From positions 1-54,419 of the forward strand of contig JASGCE010000001.1 in NCBI GenBank assembly GCA_030054295.1: a DNA stretch of 54,419 nucleotides, read 5' to 3'. Positions 20,701 to 29,422 of this stretch are shown piece after piece; within the stretch, counting starts at the first letter, position 1, and each line of letters opens with the position of its first letter. Origin of the DNA: Minisyncoccota bacterium. GTDB lineage: Bacteria > Pseudomonadota > Alphaproteobacteria > Elsterales > Elsteraceae. A program made the translations under genes and the position numbers. The notes beneath the pieces were generated by a model that worked only from the letters and a program-made list of their open reading frames with translations, searched no databases and had not been told where the DNA came from.

Positions 20701-23067
20701 GTCAGGCTTCAAATCCACTTCTGGCGTCGGCGCAGTCTTTTCAGGCTGACGCGCCACTTCTTTTGCCACTTCAGTGGCCTTTTGTGACGCTTCGGCTGCC
20801 TGTTGCTGACGCGCCTCTTCAGCGGCCTTGTTTGGATCATCGACGGGTGGCACGCCACCATCAGCAAATCCAAGACCAGCGCGACGCGGCGTTACTGAGC
20901 CACCTTCGCTTGAAGTGTATTCAGCATCAATGACTTTGCCGCGACGAGCAGCGCCACGGGTAGCGCGGTCATAGTCAACCGTCTTCAGGCCGGCAACTTC
21001 ACCGACCGCTTCAGGATGCTTGCGCTCAACTTCTTGCGCGACAAGACCCATTTGAGTTTTTGAGTCGCCCTTGTAATTGAAGGCGTAGACCGGCTGGCCA
21101 TCAAAGGTTTTACCAATCTTGCGCAGATTCTCTTTTGTGCGGACGTCCGAGAACATGCTGCCCGGCTGCACGGTAGTCGTCGTCGATCCAGACAGCGCGC
21201 CCGTACCCATGGCGATGTTGCCGAGGAACTGAGCGACTTGGAACGGATACGCCTGCTGCTGCAGGAACTGGTTGTAGAGCGCCTGCAAGCCAGCCTGAGC
21301 GGTCTGCTGCTGAGCCTGACCAGCGGCCAATTGAGCCTGAGCACCCTGCAGAGCGGCGCCCTGAGCGCCTGTGCCGAGTGCGGCCAACTGCTGAGCCGTA
21401 CCAGACCCCATGCCGTAGAGGCCCTGTCCGAGGCCCTGACGAGCCTGAGCGGCGGCTAATTGCTGGGCAAAGCCTTGCTGGCCGAGGGAGCCCATCTGCT
21501 GTGATCCAGCGAGGCCCTGACCGAACAATTGCTGGCCGAGAGCGGCTTGCTGCTGTGCGGCAGTGGTTCCCTGACCGAATAGCAACTGACTGAGAGCCGC
21601 CTGTTGCTGGGCCTGAGACATGCCCTGCCCGAAGACCTGCTGAGCCAGAGCGGCCTGCTGTTGCGCCTGTGTGGCGCCTTGGCCGAACAACTGCTGAGCG
21701 ATCGCGGCCTGTTGTTGAGCAGTCGTAGCGCCCTGACCGAAGAGTTGCTGCGCGAGGGCCTGTTGAGCCTGACCGGTCGACATGCCCTGCGTGAAAGCCT
21801 GTTGTCCGAGGCCGGCGATGTTCTGACCGGCGGTAGCCTGCTGACCGAACAACTGCTGCGCCAAGGCAGCCTGTTGCTGAGCCGCGGTCATGCCCTGACC
21901 GAATCCAGCCTGACCCACACCGAGCAACTGACCCGCGGCGGCCTGCTGAGCGGCACGGTTGGCCTGTTCCGCGCCGAGTCCCAACTGCTGCTGCTGTTGA
22001 GCCGTCGACAAAGCCTGCCCGTAGCCGGACTGCAGAAGATCGGAGATGACCTTGCCCTGAGCCAACTGCTGCTGCTGAGCGAGGTTGGCCGCAGCAATAC
22101 CCGCACGATCGCCACCAAAGGCGCCCGAGCGGATCGCGTTTCCTAACTGTTCAGCCTGCGCCTGCTGGGACTGTTGATTCATCAACGCCTGCGTCTGCGA
22201 AACCACGTTTGATAGATACGGGCTGATGTACTGCTGGACCTGCGCCCCAGTGAGCGCCTCCGGGGTAACCGACCGTGCGCCAGCCAGACCTAATTCGGTC
22301 GCAAACTGCTGATAAGGGGCAGCCCCTGCCTGTGCAGCGGCGATATTTTGCTGTGCAGCCTGACTTAACGGGCCTGCAGCACCGAGACCGCCGTAATACT
22401 GTTGCAGTGCAGCCTGCGTAAAAGGCTGAGCGGCCTGATAGGCCTGCCCATAAATGCCCTGCGCCAATTGCTGCAAGGGAGCGGCCGAGTAACCGGCACG
22501 GGCAAGGCTGCCAAGAGCCTCTTGAGAAACGCCTTCGCCAGTCATGCCAGCGCGCATCAACGTGTCGAGGGAAAGGCCCTGCAACGGCTGAGCGGCAGCG
22601 CCGGCCTGAGCCTGCTGGTTATATGCCTGCTGAGCCAATTGGGCGCCAATGTCTTGAGCGGCGCCAATATTGAGGCCGGCCGCTTGCTGATACGGATCAG
22701 CCTGTTGGCGTCCGTAGTAATAGTCCTGCAGGGCCTGCTGTTGGAATCCAAGGCCCATCTGCTGGCCAAACCCAATGTTTTGTTCTGCCTGCGCGTAATA
22801 CGGCACAGCAGCCATTTGGGCGCCCATCAACTGGTTCGTGGCTTCATCAAAGTACGGCTGCGCCTGACCTGCCGCGTAGTTGACGTTCTGAATACCCGCC
22901 AACTGAGTCGGAGTTAGTTGCGCAACAAAGTCCGCCGGATTGTATGAATACGGCTGGAATGGGCGGTTAGCCACATCTTCCGCACGCGCATTGACGGCGT
23001 TATACCGGGCAAGTACCTCCGGCGGAATACTGACTGTTTGGGTACTTTTACTAGTTTTGCCGCCCAT
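17764..23067 (-). CDS. Giant Q/A-rich virion protein with two internal S74-like modules
   Basis: 1767 residues, the longest gene. Residues about 320-545 are a Gln/Ala-rich repeat (units like AQQQAALAQQLFGQG). Near 638-705 and again near 847-912 are modules beginning SDVRTKENLRKIG and SDRRLKEDVKHIG and ending (L/F)KTVDYDRAT. Both fit the intramolecular-chaperone S74 domain normally placed at the very end of fibres. Then come proline-rich linkers and a helical C-terminal part. Position before the transglycosylase gene suggests an internal ejection protein. Whether the S74-like modules cut themselves is unknown. SD GGAG precedes the ATG. Confidence 0.7.
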   Translation of the reverse strand: MGGKTSKSTQTVSIPPEVLARYNAVNARAEDVANRPFQPYSYNPADFVAQLTPTQLAGIQNVNYAAGQAQPYFDEATNQLMGAQMAAVPYYAQAEQNIGFGQQMGLGFQQQALQDYYYGRQQADPYQQAAGLNIGAAQDIGAQLAQQAYNQQAQAGAAAQPLQGLSLDTLMRAGMTGEGVSQEALGSLARAGYSAAPLQQLAQGIYGQAYQAAQPFTQAALQQYYGGLGAAGPLSQAAQQNIAAAQAGAAPYQQFATELGLAGARSVTPEALTGAQVQQYISPYLSNVVSQTQALMNQQSQQAQAEQLGNAIRSGAFGGDRAGIAAANLAQQQQLAQGKVISDLLQSGYGQALSTAQQQQQLGLGAEQANRAAQQAAAGQLLGVGQAGFGQGMTAAQQQAALAQQLFGQQATAGQNIAGLGQQAFTQGMSTGQAQQALAQQLFGQGATTAQQQAAIAQQLFGQGATQAQQQAALAQQVFGQGMSQAQQQAALSQLLFGQGTTAAQQQAALGQQLFGQGLAGSQQMGSLGQQGFAQQLAAAQARQGLGQGLYGMGSGTAQQLAALGTGAQGAALQGAQAQLAAGQAQQQTAQAGLQALYNQFLQQQAYPFQVAQFLGNIAMGTGALSGSTTTTVQPGSMFSDVRTKENLRKIGKTFDGQPVYAFNYKGDSKTQMGLVAQEVERKHPEAVGEVAGLKTVDYDRATRGAARRGKVIDAEYTSSEGGSVTPRRAGLGFADGGVPPVDDPNKAAEEARQQQAAEASQKATEVAKEVARQPEKTAPTPEVDLKPDLAAQKQSQSPTSVPSALGIPTESRPAPQLAVASGDGLYKEDPRSKDMETILKAAMFAATLSDRRLKEDVKHIGYTDDGQKIYSYRIKGEPTTQIGLMADEVEKHHPDAVGSVNGFKTVDYDRATEVAANAGRKKFADGGSPGLASPADMAALLAAQAQMFGPFSQYGRPNNGMPGMPGYVPGASLPVGSLVTAGDLPQQRSAVDEFQKMLNAGQDVKDIVYPKPAPAPAPTPTQKETTTEVPGAVEGRSAEEFDKNFEANKYRGGATYADGGQVIPYATPTSLNIPTEMKTPELMKAGQLGKQRSTMDDVSDIVNIASDIKNLMKSTGGAAGRHGYQTDGRVGATGSFEDESFIDRLKRVAREIPQDVREMAGYGVTPQSASAQREKLGPFNRNYVPAPAGGLAPTSAQPPAATTPPVVTPPAATTPTQVRTPPANQRPPVDVAPPPPAGGLVPPAAVAPPAVSPAVVPPAAPAAMTPPVAPAGGLAPPAAPPATGKTTEPPKTSGGLRNWLSKPENYIPLLQGAAAAATAPTQYTLPALLVGASAYGKSYQDVRKRLAEIETEKATADQLKGATRQTNVQIAQMMQNNQIVTDGGREFVVFADGTRMLLGQYLSLSADQRGKLPLLGQAQVPELISAAGMPSAAPMAPASVTPAESPVTQAASSVVPPGTQVTPSAAVSTPQSLAQTGETQFRQNAPAGQNKWLGSAGEQQYKQDFTRLQTMPTEEKQRLITENAKYQAGIDAAAAASVGMGQNLNQMASLILKLPEGGITAPGQLANFRQGVVRTVNDVIGTITGTLGINPDEYQIKEDDIAKGTAADKIGRFMAFAAANGADQNSLGGLETAKAMVPTTAQSKEEAVQLLAGMYIDKQRALDMQNYVREYVALGSNSGMPEAVLINNAMNAFRRESMYNDRAYNERKRAVAAMMERKNSAGVTMFEHMMKKGYPPEVIDQKAAEALYGRKDVPPIRGVANIILGI

Positions 23068-23559
23068 TTAATGCTCCGCTTTTGCGAACGCTCCGGTTTT
23101 GGCACCGTAGAGGAAGAAAGCGCCGCTTGGTTTGCCAAACTGACGCTCATACATGCGGACTTTGGCTTCTGTGCGGCTATTGGATAGTACGCCGATAATC
23201 AGCGGAAATCCAAGAGTATCAGCAGCCTGCTTGCTGAATTCGCACAGTCGTTTTGCTCGTCCGCCCTTTGCGCTACGAAATTCAGGATGAATGAAAATGG
23301 CTTTCTCTTCGAGCACATCCGCATCCGAATACCACATTGTCCCGGTGCGCAGCAAAACCACCCCTTCGATCGGGCCACCGGGCTTGCCGATGACGCCACA
23401 AATGCCGTGGTCTTGATGCAACGCCGGCCAAATCTCTGCGGCCAACTTTGCCGGGTTTGGGTTTAAAAAACCATTTTCATCACAGGCAGCCATGGCGATT
23501 TTCATAATCTCGTCCATGTCCGCAGGAACAGCGATTCTGACTTTAATTTCGTCTGACAT
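23068..23559 (-). CDS. GNAT-family acetyltransferase
   Basis: 163 residues, AAGGA before the ATG. GNAT features: the opening VRIAVPADMDEIMKIAMAAC, a core strand IEGVVLLRTGTMWY, then EKAIFIHPEFRSAKGGRAKR, the acetyl-CoA loop, and a following helix LCEFSKQAADTLG. It would transfer acetyl groups to a small molecule or protein. GNAT genes of this kind are often found among virion genes of environmental podoviruses with unknown target. Its stop touches the start of the giant virion protein, so it is co-expressed with late genes. Confidence 0.75.
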   Translation of the reverse strand: MSDEIKVRIAVPADMDEIMKIAMAACDENGFLNPNPAKLAAEIWPALHQDHGICGVIGKPGGPIEGVVLLRTGTMWYSDADVLEEKAIFIHPEFRSAKGGRAKRLCEFSKQAADTLGFPLIIGVLSNSRTEAKVRMYERQFGKPSGAFFLYGAKTGAFAKAEH

Positions 23560-23561
23560 AA

Positions 23562-24215
23562 CTAATCCTTCTTAGGTCCGGGTAATTTTTTAAGGGTATT
23601 GATAGTTTCTTTTCTATAACGCTTTACAAACTCATCGAGAACCTTGTGGCCAACTTCCAGATCACCTTGGCCAACCATACGAACCTCTTCCGGCGACAGC
23701 ACGTACTCACCGCCTGCCGCCACGATCGGCACCGAGTCGGTCTCCCCGCCCTCAGCCTTGCCCGGCAACTCGCCGCCATACGGGCCCGCACCCTGACCGT
23801 AGGGCATATCGCTCGACATACCGTACGGGCCGCCCTTGACGTTATACGGCTGTTTGCCGCCGCCATACGGGGTGCCACCGAAGATGCGCTTCATCTGCTT
23901 GAAGCCAGCCATGGTGTTGCCTTCGCCCATGGCGGAAATGATGTCAGCCGGGATGACGTAAGAGCCCGACGGAACATGCATCGGCAGGTGATCGGTACGG
24001 CCGGCTACGGCGCTGTGAATCGGGCCCGTGTGTAACTTGGTAACGCCGCCCATGCGCGGCATCTTGGGCTTCGGCATGCGCAAGCCACCTTTGGCTGATT
24101 CGCGGGCAGTCTGCAGGGCTGCAGCAACCGCCTGATTCTGCGGGTGGCCGGCATGCACCATCTCGCTGATGTTGCTGCTGATGGTTTCCTGTGACTTTCC
24201 TTTTTGCAGCGGCAT
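23562..24215 (-). CDS. Conserved virion-region protein
   Basis: 217 residues. The N-terminus (KGKSQETISSNISEMVHAGH followed by PQNQAVAAAL) is a recurrent phage motif for small proteins of unknown function. The middle is rich in glycine, tyrosine and proline (GGGKQPYNVKGGPYG...). The end (VPIVAAGGEYVLSPEEVRMV) repeats a GGEYV(L/I) element found in several structural proteins of similar phages. Probably a minor virion or assembly protein. Adjacent to the GNAT gene. Confidence 0.68.
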   Translation of the reverse strand: MPLQKGKSQETISSNISEMVHAGHPQNQAVAAALQTARESAKGGLRMPKPKMPRMGGVTKLHTGPIHSAVAGRTDHLPMHVPSGSYVIPADIISAMGEGNTMAGFKQMKRIFGGTPYGGGKQPYNVKGGPYGMSSDMPYGQGAGPYGGELPGKAEGGETDSVPIVAAGGEYVLSPEEVRMVGQGDLEVGHKVLDEFVKRYRKETINTLKKLPGPKKD

Positions 24216-24224
24216 GGTCGCCCC

Positions 24225-25487
24225 TTATTGAGTCAGATCGTAGAACGAGATGGAACCGACGCCGTCGCCTGTCGTGGCGCCCGAAATTGTTCGTACGCCC
24301 AAAGTGTAAATGTCGCTGACGCCAGCAATCGTCGCGCCAAGTTGCAAGTCCCAGTTATAACCTGTTGGGGCCAACGTGCTTGCCGTGCCGCCACCACCGC
24401 TGCTTGCAATGTAACCGGTCTGCACGATTGTTCCGGCCGCAGAAATCGCTGTGGCCGCTACGTCAAATTCTACGTTTGAATCTGACGGAACAGTTGCAGC
24501 AAATGTGGCGCCAGTCAGCGTTGGGTTTTTAATCAAAGCAAGTTCGTAGTTTTGATTTGTTGTTGGCTGAAACTGAATTCGATTTGGGATGACAACAGCG
24601 CCCGTACGACCCGCTGCCAATCGAATTGACACTACCGGAAGGAAATTTGCAGCCGTGTTGATTGTTCCCAATACCGTTGTTCGTCTTGCTACGTGGTCAA
24701 TTGACGCCTGTTCGTAGCCGCCTTCCGATATCACCGTCGAGCAAATCTGTTTCATCGATGCGGCTACAGCCGCTGTTACAGAAGTGATTTCATAACGCAC
24801 CGGCAAGGTTGCCGTCGTCATGTACACATTTGAGATGATATTTGCGTTATTAAACGTGTGGCAAAGGTAAAAAATGCCGTTGATAATGAATCCGCATCGA
24901 ACAGAGCCTACGCCGAGCCACTCAAAATCCATCCACAAGATTTGCGCTTTGGTGGGATCGAGCGTAATACCGCTCGGCCCGGTGCCGTCTAACTTGTCGC
25001 CGTTCCACGATGATTGATTAACCGTGCGAGCATCACTTGCAGATCCGGTCACATATGAACGCAAAACAAATGAAAGCGTGCTTCCTACCTTTTGGAAAAA
25101 AACGCCGTTTTCGGAATTGAAATACCCTGCACGCTGAGTCAAGTTTGCGCTGGTGCTGCCAGACATAACAAATGTCGCCAACACCAAAAGACCTTTGCCG
25201 GGCTGATACGGCATCGATCGGTAAGATTGACGAACAACGGAGCCAACTCCACCGCTCGTCACCTCCATATTCACGGCGGCTTCGTTAGTCAGAAACGACG
25301 TCGTTCCGGTTCCTGTTAACGCCGTGTCAAATTGATTATCCGTAGCAAAACGATTCTGGCTATCAAACAGCGTATAAGGCTCAGAAACCTGCAAACGCCC
25401 AAACGCATCTAGCGCAGTCGGCGGAAACGCGATGTTGACGGGACTGTTTGGGTTAGACCCATACGGCGGGTAGACATTAATCGTCAT
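24225..25487 (-). CDS. Conserved virion structural protein
   Basis: 420 residues, start fixed by ATGA overlap. The region DAFGRLQVSEPYTLFDSQNR near residue 28 is a hallmark of a structural protein family shared by many large and podo-like phages. The rest is beta-rich. A capsid- or tail-associated surface protein is likely, but its exact location in the particle is not known to me. Confidence 0.72.
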   Translation of the reverse strand: MTINVYPPYGSNPNSPVNIAFPPTALDAFGRLQVSEPYTLFDSQNRFATDNQFDTALTGTGTTSFLTNEAAVNMEVTSGGVGSVVRQSYRSMPYQPGKGLLVLATFVMSGSTSANLTQRAGYFNSENGVFFQKVGSTLSFVLRSYVTGSASDARTVNQSSWNGDKLDGTGPSGITLDPTKAQILWMDFEWLGVGSVRCGFIINGIFYLCHTFNNANIISNVYMTTATLPVRYEITSVTAAVAASMKQICSTVISEGGYEQASIDHVARRTTVLGTINTAANFLPVVSIRLAAGRTGAVVIPNRIQFQPTTNQNYELALIKNPTLTGATFAATVPSDSNVEFDVAATAISAAGTIVQTGYIASSGGGGTASTLAPTGYNWDLQLGATIAGVSDIYTLGVRTISGATTGDGVGSISFYDLTQ

Positions 25488-25912
25488 ACGATTCCACCGC
25501 TCACGTTAAAGGTAATGCCCGTCACCGACGCTTTAACCTGAACAAAGTCACCCGGACGCAAGGCCAAACCGCCAGTCCATTGAACGGTGGTGTTGCCGTT
25601 AATCGGTGCGTTGTAGAACAACGCATTTGAGGTGCTCGCTGTGCCGCCCGAAGGAATGAGGTGGATATAAAACGATGCCGCGGCTGCGTTGCCGTTGCAG
25701 ATATCAATCTCTGCGATACGACCAATGACCCCAGTCGGCGCCGTATAAATCGTTACATAGCCAGTCGTGCCGCCAGTCGGGGGCGATAACTGATCTACGC
25801 CAGAGAGCACACCAGTGCTATCTGCGATGCTGCTGCAGTAAGTAGCGAGGTTGTTGATAGCAACCACGCCATTCTTCTGAGTTGTAAGAATGTCACTTAG
25901 TGAAGCAGTCAT
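25484..25912 (-). CDS. Small virion structural protein
   Basis: 142 residues. A helical start (LSDILTTQKNGVVAINNLAT) is followed by a beta-sandwich-like part (GYVTIYTAPTGVIGRIAEID ... LRPGDFVQVKASVTGI) as in phage decoration or fibre-adaptor domains. Overlaps both neighbours by one to four bases, so it is expressed with them. Confidence 0.65.
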   Translation of the reverse strand: MTASLSDILTTQKNGVVAINNLATYCSSIADSTGVLSGVDQLSPPTGGTTGYVTIYTAPTGVIGRIAEIDICNGNAAAASFYIHLIPSGGTASTSNALFYNAPINGNTTVQWTGGLALRPGDFVQVKASVTGITFNVSGGIV

Positions 25913-27990
25913 CAGAATTTACCGTCTTCTTTAACGCGATATCGGATGTTACCAATACGCCAGAAACTGCCGACATCGTTGCTATCAAGTTTGATTGCAA
26001 CCAAGCGACCGCGGAACCGAGGTGTGATGAAGGTTGTGTTCTGCGTCATCGGATAGGGGCCGAACTGCTGCGGCGTCTGGCCAGCATAGTCAGCCGTCAG
26101 GAATGTGAGATTGACGACAGCGTTCTGCGCGCCTTCGTAGTAACCCCATTTCATATCCGGCCACACTTGGTCGACGAACATCTTCACGTCAGCCTCAGAC
26201 ATAGCAAAGTAGCCAGTCTGGAAACTGGAGTTCATCGCGGCGCCGTCAGCGTCGGTCGAAGTCTCATGCTGATAGATGTACAGCGTGTTTGGGTCTGCGC
26301 CAATCGGCGGACCCAACACCGACTGATCAATCCATGCCGAACGAGCCAGCATCCCGAAGTCCCACTGCTGCAGGTTGACGTTGTACTTCACGTAAGCGTT
26401 AATCTCGCCGCCGTTACTCATCGTCGGGTAAAACCACGTAATTTCGCCAAAGCGAGAGTTCACGGCGACGCGGATCTTATCCAAGTTATTCTGGTCGAGG
26501 TCTTGGAAGATTACGTCCCATACTGGGCATGCGACCGGCGCAACACCATCGCCAGACAGTCGGAAGAACTGCGACGGCCCCATCCAGTAAACAGCACCCG
26601 AAATCGAGGCAGCAGCCTTCTTGGCTATCAAGCCGCAGCCTGTACCCAGTTCGTTAAACGAATAGACGAACGGCGGCCCCACGTATTGCATGGCCCACAC
26701 GCCAAGGTCGGTCCATACGAGACCCTGCTGCGGACCCTGAATACAGCCGATGATTTTTGAGCCTTTCGGGATGCGGTACGAGCCGGCCTGATTGACTACC
26801 GTGGCTACCCAGACGTCGTAGTTATTGACGTCGCACCAACGGATCAGCAGCGGATCTTGGATGCCTGTAAACGTCGATCCCCATGCAATGACTTGTCGCT
26901 GAGGCATGGCTACGAAAATGCCATCATTAACGATCGGAGCGTTCGGGATAATTGCCGAAATTTCAGCGCCAGCCGATGGGTTCCATTGATAGATAGGCTG
27001 GAACTGTGAGTTGTTTTTTGGGCAAGAAAGTAACTCTTCGCCCCAGTTATCTAGCGTCCAATCAACTGCTGTGATTGCAGTGCCGACGCCAGAGCCGGCA
27101 ACGCCCGTTCCGTATCCACCAGAGCCGTATCCACCCAGACCATAGCCCAAGCCTGCAGGCGGTGCGCCGATTGAGAAACTATAAGTAAACCTGACGTCTC
27201 CGCCATTGATGTACGCACTCGTCGACGACGTCGGGACGGTGGTGGGGAAGATTGTAAAAGTGTTGGCTGATGGAACGGTTCGTACGATGTAGTTGCCGTA
27301 CAAAGTCGTACCGCCAACCGTTGTAGAAACAAGAATTGGATACGTATCGCCAACCAGAAAACCGTGATTGGGTAGCGTTACCGTAATGCTGCTCAGGCCA
27401 GTTGTTGTCGTAAATTGAGCAACAACCGGCAGCGCCGAAGTCGAAGGCGCCGGGGTTGGAGAGCCAAGAACATCCCGCGCCACGATCGAATACTGTGTCG
27501 CCGAAATCGGCGTGATGATGTAGTTACCAAACAGAATCAGGCCGCCTACCGCGACATGAGTTTCGATATAGACCGTGTCAGAGGCCGATACGTTGGTGAC
27601 TACCGTATCCGTCACGGTGACTACGCTACTGCCGGCCGTTGTTGAAAAGTCCGGCACGATATCGTTTACGGTCAGTCGTGGCGTGATGTCGTCCTGAGTA
27701 CCATTCGTAATGACGCTCAAAGTAGCCGTGCCGGTGCCAACGTTGTTCTCGGTTCCAACGGCAAGGTGCGAGTTGGCGTTAGTGTCTTCCCACGCCCATA
27801 GCGCCCGGACAATTGACTGGGTCGTGTTCGGATAGAACTTGGTCCAGCCGCCCAATTTTTGGATCAGGCCGAGGCCGTTGCGATCGTAGATAAACCGGAT
27901 AAGGTTAGAAAACGAGATACCAGCCTCGTTGAGGGCTGGCGTTTCGTTCTGGTCGACCCCGGGTTTAAGTTTGACGGAAGCGTGCGGCAT
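25912..27990 (-). CDS. Tail-stem protein, P22 gp10-like
   Basis: 692 residues. The opening VKLKPGVDQNETPALNEAGI and LIQKLGGWTKFYP are found in tail-hub proteins of short-tailed phages that resemble the P22 packaged-DNA stabilisation protein gp10. The C-terminal half has W-rich beta-propeller-like repeats (CSNDVW-type patterns, e.g. WCDVNNYDVWVATVVNQAGS). It includes a glycine repeat YGLGGYGSGGYGTG and Ig-like modules near 60-270. It would form the tail nozzle below the gp4-like adaptor. Assignment to gp10 is by pattern, not certain. Confidence 0.6.
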   Translation of the reverse strand: MPHASVKLKPGVDQNETPALNEAGISFSNLIRFIYDRNGLGLIQKLGGWTKFYPNTTQSIVRALWAWEDTNANSHLAVGTENNVGTGTATLSVITNGTQDDITPRLTVNDIVPDFSTTAGSSVVTVTDTVVTNVSASDTVYIETHVAVGGLILFGNYIITPISATQYSIVARDVLGSPTPAPSTSALPVVAQFTTTTGLSSITVTLPNHGFLVGDTYPILVSTTVGGTTLYGNYIVRTVPSANTFTIFPTTVPTSSTSAYINGGDVRFTYSFSIGAPPAGLGYGLGGYGSGGYGTGVAGSGVGTAITAVDWTLDNWGEELLSCPKNNSQFQPIYQWNPSAGAEISAIIPNAPIVNDGIFVAMPQRQVIAWGSTFTGIQDPLLIRWCDVNNYDVWVATVVNQAGSYRIPKGSKIIGCIQGPQQGLVWTDLGVWAMQYVGPPFVYSFNELGTGCGLIAKKAAASISGAVYWMGPSQFFRLSGDGVAPVACPVWDVIFQDLDQNNLDKIRVAVNSRFGEITWFYPTMSNGGEINAYVKYNVNLQQWDFGMLARSAWIDQSVLGPPIGADPNTLYIYQHETSTDADGAAMNSSFQTGYFAMSEADVKMFVDQVWPDMKWGYYEGAQNAVVNLTFLTADYAGQTPQQFGPYPMTQNTTFITPRFRGRLVAIKLDSNDVGSFWRIGNIRYRVKEDGKF

Positions 27991-27993
27991 CTA

Positions 27994-28764
27994 CTACCTC
28001 GTCGGGGTAGCGGCCATCGACGGTGACATGGATGACCATGCCGATGCCTGAAACTTCTTCCGCGCCTCCTCTACAAACGCTGACTTCAATAGGTTTTGGT
28101 ACTGCAGTTCGTACGTCGGCCCCATGTTGGGGTCGTTGGCAGCCGGGCCAAAGTTACGCTGGAACTGACTGATATAAATCATCGACGCCTGAATCAGCAT
28201 ATCCGGCAGGTAGGTGCTAATGAACGTCGTTCCGCTGGCCGCGAGGGCCTGCGTCGCAAACTTGTACAGACTCGGCAGGCGGATGGTGCCCGTGATCGAG
28301 ATGCTGTAAGTCGAGTTGGAATAGGGGCCAAACACGATGTTATTGAACGTGTTACCGCCGCTCGCCAAGTCGCCACCCAGCATCGCAAAGTAGACTGGCT
28401 GGGCGGTGAAAGACGAGTCGTTATACAGGTTTTGCAGGTATTCCTTGGTCGCCGGCAGCATCGGAATCGTAGCCGTGCCGTTAACTAGACCGACTGTCTG
28501 GACCGTCACAAAGTCATCCACCGGCACCTGCAACAGATTGCTGTTTACGTTCAGGGTGTAGGTATTGGTCGTCTGGGACGGCAGCAAGTCAAGGTCGCGC
28601 TGAATACGCAGTTCGGCGTAGTTCAGCATCTGAGGAATCAGAGTGTTGAATTCAGCGTCCACCCCCACAACAACCCCACTGGACGTAGTCGTCTGAACGA
28701 CGGCCAACGTCGCGATCTGCGAGACGTAGTCGTTATACGTAAGCGGATTTGTTGCGGCTGCCAT
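27994..28764 (-). CDS. Head-tail adaptor or tubular-tail-like structural protein
   Basis: 256 residues. The layout (FNTLIPQMLNYAELRIQRDL, then LNVNSNLLQVPVDDFVTVQ, then a YFAMLGG element and a C-terminal helix with YLPDMLIQASMIYISQ) matches a widespread podovirus structural family. It lies between the portal and the tail nozzle, like gp4-type adaptors and T7 gp11-type tubes. It lies just before the 692-residue stem protein. A second adaptor-like gene is at 35980. Confidence 0.62.
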   Translation of the reverse strand: MAAATNPLTYNDYVSQIATLAVVQTTTSSGVVVGVDAEFNTLIPQMLNYAELRIQRDLDLLPSQTTNTYTLNVNSNLLQVPVDDFVTVQTVGLVNGTATIPMLPATKEYLQNLYNDSSFTAQPVYFAMLGGDLASGGNTFNNIVFGPYSNSTYSISITGTIRLPSLYKFATQALAASGTTFISTYLPDMLIQASMIYISQFQRNFGPAANDPNMGPTYELQYQNLLKSAFVEEARKKFQASAWSSMSPSMAATPTR

Positions 28765-28776
28765 GGGGGTGTACCG

Positions 28777-28938
28777 TCAGGCCGTCTCTTCGATCGGCTC
28801 AACTTTAGGGATTTGGGCCTCGCCTTGCTCCTTAATCTTCACCAGCAACGGATAAGTGCCGGACTGGTTCGGGAGTTGGCTGAGCACGCTCAGAAGGGCG
28901 TTTACTTCGCTTACGTTTAATTTGAGTACGATTTCCAT
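28777..28938 (-). CDS. 53-residue conserved phage protein
   Basis: ATG at 28938 with TAGGAG upstream. The product begins MEIVLKLNVSEVNALLSVLS and continues QLPNQSGTYPLLVKIKEQGE. The pattern V-N-A-L-L-x-x-L-x-x-L-P is common to short proteins near phage fibre and tail genes. It is predicted helical, function unknown. The 94-base gap upstream holds three perfect hairpins. Confidence 0.72.
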   Translation of the reverse strand: MEIVLKLNVSEVNALLSVLSQLPNQSGTYPLLVKIKEQGEAQIPKVEPIEETA

Positions 28939-28958
28939 TACTGCTCCTAACAATATAA

Positions 28959-29031
28959 GCCGGAGACCGGCACGCCAATCATAGGATGAAACCGCTGTCT
29001 TTGCACTTGTGCAACATGGGCTGTTTCAGCC
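28959..29031 (-). promoter_or_regulatory. Cluster of three perfect hairpins in an intergenic gap
   Basis: GCCGG-AGA-CCGGC (28959-28971), TTGCAC-TT-GTGCAA (29001-29014) and GGCTG-TTT-CAGCC (29019-29031) fill the gap between two leftward genes. None has a T run, so they are not ordinary terminators. They may stabilise or process the late mRNA. Confidence 0.4.
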
Positions 29032-29032
29032 T

Positions 29033-29413
29033 TCACTCAATGTCTTCTAACAAGATTTCTACCCAAGACAATGTAGATTCATCCCATCTATATCGTTTGC
29101 CATCCGAAGGATACGGTATCGGTGACTCCCACTGAGCAATATCGGTATTCAGTAGCCAAGACGGGTACGGTGATGGCGGGACAAACGCATCTAGACCCGC
29201 ATCATAGGTAAACCCAAGTCCAGCATAGTTTTTACGAAACTTCTTGTTGTAAGAAGTCTGCTTCCAAACAGTGTCTGCGCCAAACAACAATTGGCAAAAC
29301 TCAATTCCTTTCAATTCAGACTCTGAGCCGTCAGGAGCAATTAACTCATCGTTACTGACTACGATGACTTGCAATACGACGTTGTTTTCGTCTAGTTGTG
29401 CGAAGTGAGCCAT
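29033..29413 (-). CDS. Conserved fibre-associated virion protein
   Basis: 126 residues. The start MAHFAQLDENNVVLQVIVVS followed by GIEFCQLLFGADT and TSYNKKFRKNYAGLGFTYD is a strongly conserved protein of cyanophages and other aquatic phages, encoded among fibre genes. Its exact role is not known. Its presence supports an aquatic source for this phage. Confidence 0.8.
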   Translation of the reverse strand: MAHFAQLDENNVVLQVIVVSNDELIAPDGSESELKGIEFCQLLFGADTVWKQTSYNKKFRKNYAGLGFTYDAGLDAFVPPSPYPSWLLNTDIAQWESPIPYPSDGKRYRWDESTLSWVEILLEDIE

Positions 29414-29422
29414 AGCAATCTC

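Noticed and set aside
25900-26760. 286-codon rightward open frame
   Set aside because: Shadow of the 692-residue tail-stem gene on the other strand, with no supporting start.
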